Source: Prorocentrum cordatum | Lineage: Eukaryota > Sar > Dinophyceae > Prorocentrales > Prorocentraceae | DNA length: 59,114 nucleotides | Reading direction: 5' to 3' | Assembly (NCBI GenBank): GCA_963575745.1 | Contig: CAUYUJ010005720.1 | Span: 1 to 59,114 of the forward strand | Shown here: one piece after another, positions 56,856 through 59,114 of the stretch | Layout: the number at the start of each line of letters is the position of its first letter | Position numbering within the stretch: the first letter of the stretch is position 1 | Notes under the pieces: generated by a model | Database searches by the model: none | Seen by the model: the letters and a program-made list of their open reading frames with translations, nothing else | Told to the model about the DNA's origin: nothing | Translations under genes and position numbers: made by a program

Positions 56856-57430
56856 CTTTCTCTGCGGGGGGGGGGTGTCCCGGGAAAGTCCCGGCGAAGT
56901 CCCGGGGAAGTCCCAGGTCAGATATACGACGCCTCTCCTGGGAAACCCGCGGCTCCACAAAATTCAAGAGAGACGTCGAGGGAAGCCTATTCCCTTTCAT
57001 CCCTTTCCCGCCGGGGGGTGGGGGGTCCCGGGGAAGTCCCGGGTCAGATACGACGCCGCTCCCGGAAATCAATCCTGCGGCTCCCCAAAATTCCAGAAAA
57101 ATCACGTTGATGGAAGCCCCTCCTTGTCATCCCTTCCCCGCCGAAAGGGGGGGGGGGTCCTGGGGAAGTCCCGGGGAAGTCCCGCTGGGAAGTCCCGGGG
57201 ATGTCCCGGGGTAGTCCCGGGTCAGATACGACGCCTCTCCCGGGAATCTCGCGGCTCCACAAAATTCCAGAAAGACGTCGAGGCAACCCCTTCCCTTTCA
57301 TCCCTTCCCCGCTGGGAGGGGGGGGGAGGGGTGTCCCAGGGAAATCCCGGGGAAGTCCCGGGGGGGGCCTGGGTCAGATACGACGCCTCTCCCGGGAATC
57401 CCGTGGCTCCACAAAATTCCAAAACCTTGC
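56856..57430. repeat. Tandem repeat, about 110-170-bp unit, 4 copies
   Basis: Each copy: CCCTTTCATCCCTTCCCCGC, a G-run, TCCCGGGGAAGTCCCGGGG steps, GGTCAGATACGACGCCTCTC, CCGGGAATC, GCGGCTCCACAAAATTCCAG and AAAGACGTCGAGG. Unit length varies with the number of GGGGAAGTCCC steps. Confidence 0.92.
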
Positions 57431-57543
57431 TCGCCTCACTCTCCTCCTGATCATTCCCCCCCACCCCTTGAGCTCCTACTCCTCCTCATCCTCTTCTTCC
57501 TCCTGTCCCCCTCCTCATCCTCCTCCCCATGTTTCGCACCCTC

Positions 57544-57580
57544 CTCCCCGACCTCAGGGTCGGCGGCACCGGCCGCAAGG
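57544..57580. repeat. Dispersed 35-bp motif, copy 3
   Basis: CCTCAGGGTCGGCGGCACCG, GCCGCAAGGCCTTCGCA, after a TCC-rich stretch (57478-57530). GCAAGG here replaces the GTAAGG of the other copies. Confidence 0.8.
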
Positions 57581-58195
57581 CCTTCGCAACATTCCCACCA
57601 TCACCACAAACGGGATCCTCTCCCACTCCAGGCGCTCCCAGGCGTCCCCAGACGCTCCACGACCGCTCCCCAAGGCGCCCCCGGGCTCGCCGCCGCCACC
57701 AGCGGCAGCGCGGAGGCCCTCGCGATCGTGCTCGTCGCCTCCGCGGCCCCCCAATGGCTTCACGTCCCCCGCGGTCGCCTCCGCGGCCTCCAGGGCGGGG
57801 CGCGCGCGGCCCGGCCTGGGCGCGCCGCGGGCCTCCTCGTCCCCGTCCGCCGCGGGCGCGCGGGGCTCCTTCGCGCGCCGCCGCCGCCGCCGCCGTCGGC
57901 GCCATAAGTGGGCGGGCGGGCGGCCGTCGGCCTCGAGGAGGCCGAGGGAGGCGGGAGGGCACGCGGGCACGAGGCGGGGCGGCCGCGCCTCGGAGCGAGA
58001 GGCGCCGTCGGGGCGGGCGAGCTGAGCTGGAGGCCCGCCGCAAAGTCAAGCAGAGGCCGAACGAGGTGGAGGGAGGGGGACGGGGGGGGGAGGAGGAAGG
58101 GCGGTGGGGGAGCCCGAGGGAGGAGGGCGAGAGGGCGGGCGGGTCTGAGCGTGGAAGGGGGCGAGACCGAGCGGGGAAGCAGGCGAGAAATGCCT
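57581..58195 (-). CDS. Very GC-rich segment, possible disordered coding region
   Basis: One minus-strand frame reads ARPALEAAEATAGDVKPLGG and ASGDAWERLEWERIPFVVMV, more protein-like than the Arg/Pro-only alternatives. However, every frame is open because of extreme GC content. No domain recognised. Confidence 0.18.
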
Positions 58196-58212
58196 CCTGG
58201 CCGTCCGCCATT

Positions 58213-58270
58213 CCTCCTCCTCCTCCTCCTCCTCCTCCTCCTCCTCCTCCTCCTCCTCCTCCTCCTCCTC
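58213..58270. repeat. (TCC)n microsatellite
   Basis: About 19 perfect TCC triplets. Confidence 0.99.
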
Positions 58271-58316
58271 GATCGATGACCTTCGAAACGTGAGCTAGTG
58301 TCAACGTGTGCATTGA

Positions 58317-58500
58317 GTATCGATTAACCGATCCCCATCACCAGCGGCGTGGCCTGGGCCCCACTGGCCGATTTACCCCCCTAGATGGGGATATAGGTCG
58401 TTCCCTTCGGGTTTCGAGTTGTGTATCCCCAACTAGGGTGGTAATTTGGTGGGGGTCTCGAAGGGGATGGAGATGGGGATGGGGATCGGTTAAACGATAC
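58317..58500. mobile_element. TIR-D element, copy 2
   Basis: GTATCGATTAACCGATCCCC, ATCACC at the left; GGGGATCGGTTAAACGATAC at the right: about 24 of 26 positions pair. The interior matches copy 1 at 18911. Non-coding, 184 bp. Confidence 0.88.
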
Positions 58501-58516
58501 CGATACCGCCACCAAA

Positions 58517-58830
58517 CGAGGCAGGCGGTGTAGTAGCTGACAAGCTGTGTGCTACGACCAGACCCAGTACAGAAGATAATCCTTCGAATTCATGAGACCC
58601 TCCGCCGGCTAAAACGGCCCAAGCCACAAGATCCCTCGAGCGCACCCTCCCCCAGGATGCACAAACACACCCAACAACAACGAAGAACATTGGGGCACCC
58701 TCCCCGCACCGATCTCGATCTGATACCTCGGACCGACCGTAGCGCCAACGTGTGCATGCCCACCGAAGCGACATCACGAGACGCAGGCGGTGCACCGGCC
58801 GACAAGCTGTGTGCCACCGGTGGAGCTGCA
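58517..58830. repeat. Direct repeat of about 42 bp bracketing a 226-bp segment
   Basis: GAGGCAGGCGGTGTAGTAGC, TGACAAGCTGTGTGCTACGA at 58517 and GACGCAGGCGGTGCACCGGC, CGACAAGCTGTGTGCCACCG at 58781. GTATCAGA-like and ACGTGTGCAT motifs lie between. It fits an insertion that duplicated its target, or a local duplication. Confidence 0.7.
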
Positions 58831-59114
58831 CAAGGCCGAGGGCGTCCTGCGCCGGAGCCCGCCGCTGGGGCCTCGCCGCGGCGTCGGGCTGCTGCGGCCG
58901 GCGCCGCCGCCCGGGCGGCGGCGCCTCCTGCCGAGGAAGGGCGGGGGAACTGGCAAGAACATGAGCAGCGGCGTAAAATCTCAGAAAAGCGGAGGGTTCA
59001 GGCAACAGAGTGCTTGACAGCGCGCCTGCCTCCCCCCCCCCCCCACCCGAGACAAGTGCGGCAGAGGGTCCGACATCGAGGCGCCCTCCCGAACTGCCTC
59101 CCTCCCTCCGGCTC
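58770..59114 (+). CDS. Uncertain open frame at the window edge
   Basis: One plus-strand frame reads PAEEGRGNWQEHEQRRKISE, KRRVQATECLTARLPPPPPP and is open to the end of the window. It is hydrophilic and could be an exon, but it is on the opposite strand to all recognised genes, and the GC-rich DNA keeps other frames open. Confidence 0.15.

Overview
This window is nuclear DNA of a dinoflagellate. The deciding evidence is an exact 22-nt match to the dinoflagellate spliced leader on the minus strand at 27687-27708, at the 5' end of a full-length LINE-type retrotransposon. A second copy with two mismatches lies at 52586-52607. Other supporting signs are a GC-rich, very gene-poor landscape, GC/GA as well as GT splice donors, very long repeat-filled introns, and dozens of (TCC/GGA)n microsatellites. 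The genus cannot be read from the sequence.

Every feature with recognisable coding content is on the minus strand, as expected for a unidirectional gene block. From right to left: (1) an S-adenosylmethionine-dependent methyltransferase gene of the beta-class amino-methyltransferase type, broken into at least five exons over about 16 kb (56.5 to 40.26 kb); (2) an intact, intronless FkbM-type methyltransferase with a signal peptide (32044-33084); (3) a 7.1-kb LINE (20573-27708) with an ORF1 (zinc finger and coiled coil, one apparent frameshift) and an ORF2 (endonuclease, reverse transcriptase, RNase H, zinc ribbon); (4) a caffeoyl-CoA-type O-methyltransferase in at least two exons (about 5717-5538 and 4281-3865) separated by a 1.26-kb intron. 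A decayed second LINE 3' end (RNase H plus zinc ribbon) lies at 47.8-49.6 kb inside an intron of the split methyltransferase. Several unassigned possible exons are given with low confidence.

Most of the window is repeats. I name the dispersed families here for cross-reference. PAL-A: palindromic, about 180-230 bp, rich in GATGCATCGGC, eight copies or pieces. PAL-B: about 165 bp inverted-repeat element around CGCGGATTTCTTGGATC, five copies, one filling most of an intron. TIR-C: ends GTCGGGCxTGTCCCCCT, four copies, one of them 1.5 kb. TIR-D: ends near AACCGATCCCCATC, two copies. TIR-E: ends near CCAACCxAACCCGA, two copies. REP-F: about 160 bp, three copies. REP-G: ACCCGGGTCA/GGATCCTGC, two copies. 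INT-H: intron-like element that begins CATGGGAGC and ends CCACCGAAG. Tandem arrays include a 99-108-bp minisatellite (1-985), a 73-bp satellite with a trimeric higher-order period (1449-2400), a 600-bp (TCA)n tract, an AGCTAA array, an 88-bp minisatellite at two loci, and a perfect 56-bp palindrome at 38336-38391.

The pieces appear connected. (TCC)n tracts supply the pyrimidine tract before methyltransferase exons, the LINE sits between (TCC)n tracts, both spliced-leader copies directly follow (TCC)n, and inverted-repeat elements occupy introns. The window therefore reads as a place where intron-generating elements, microsatellites and trans-spliced retrotransposition meet. That synthesis is inference; the motifs themselves are visible in the sequence.
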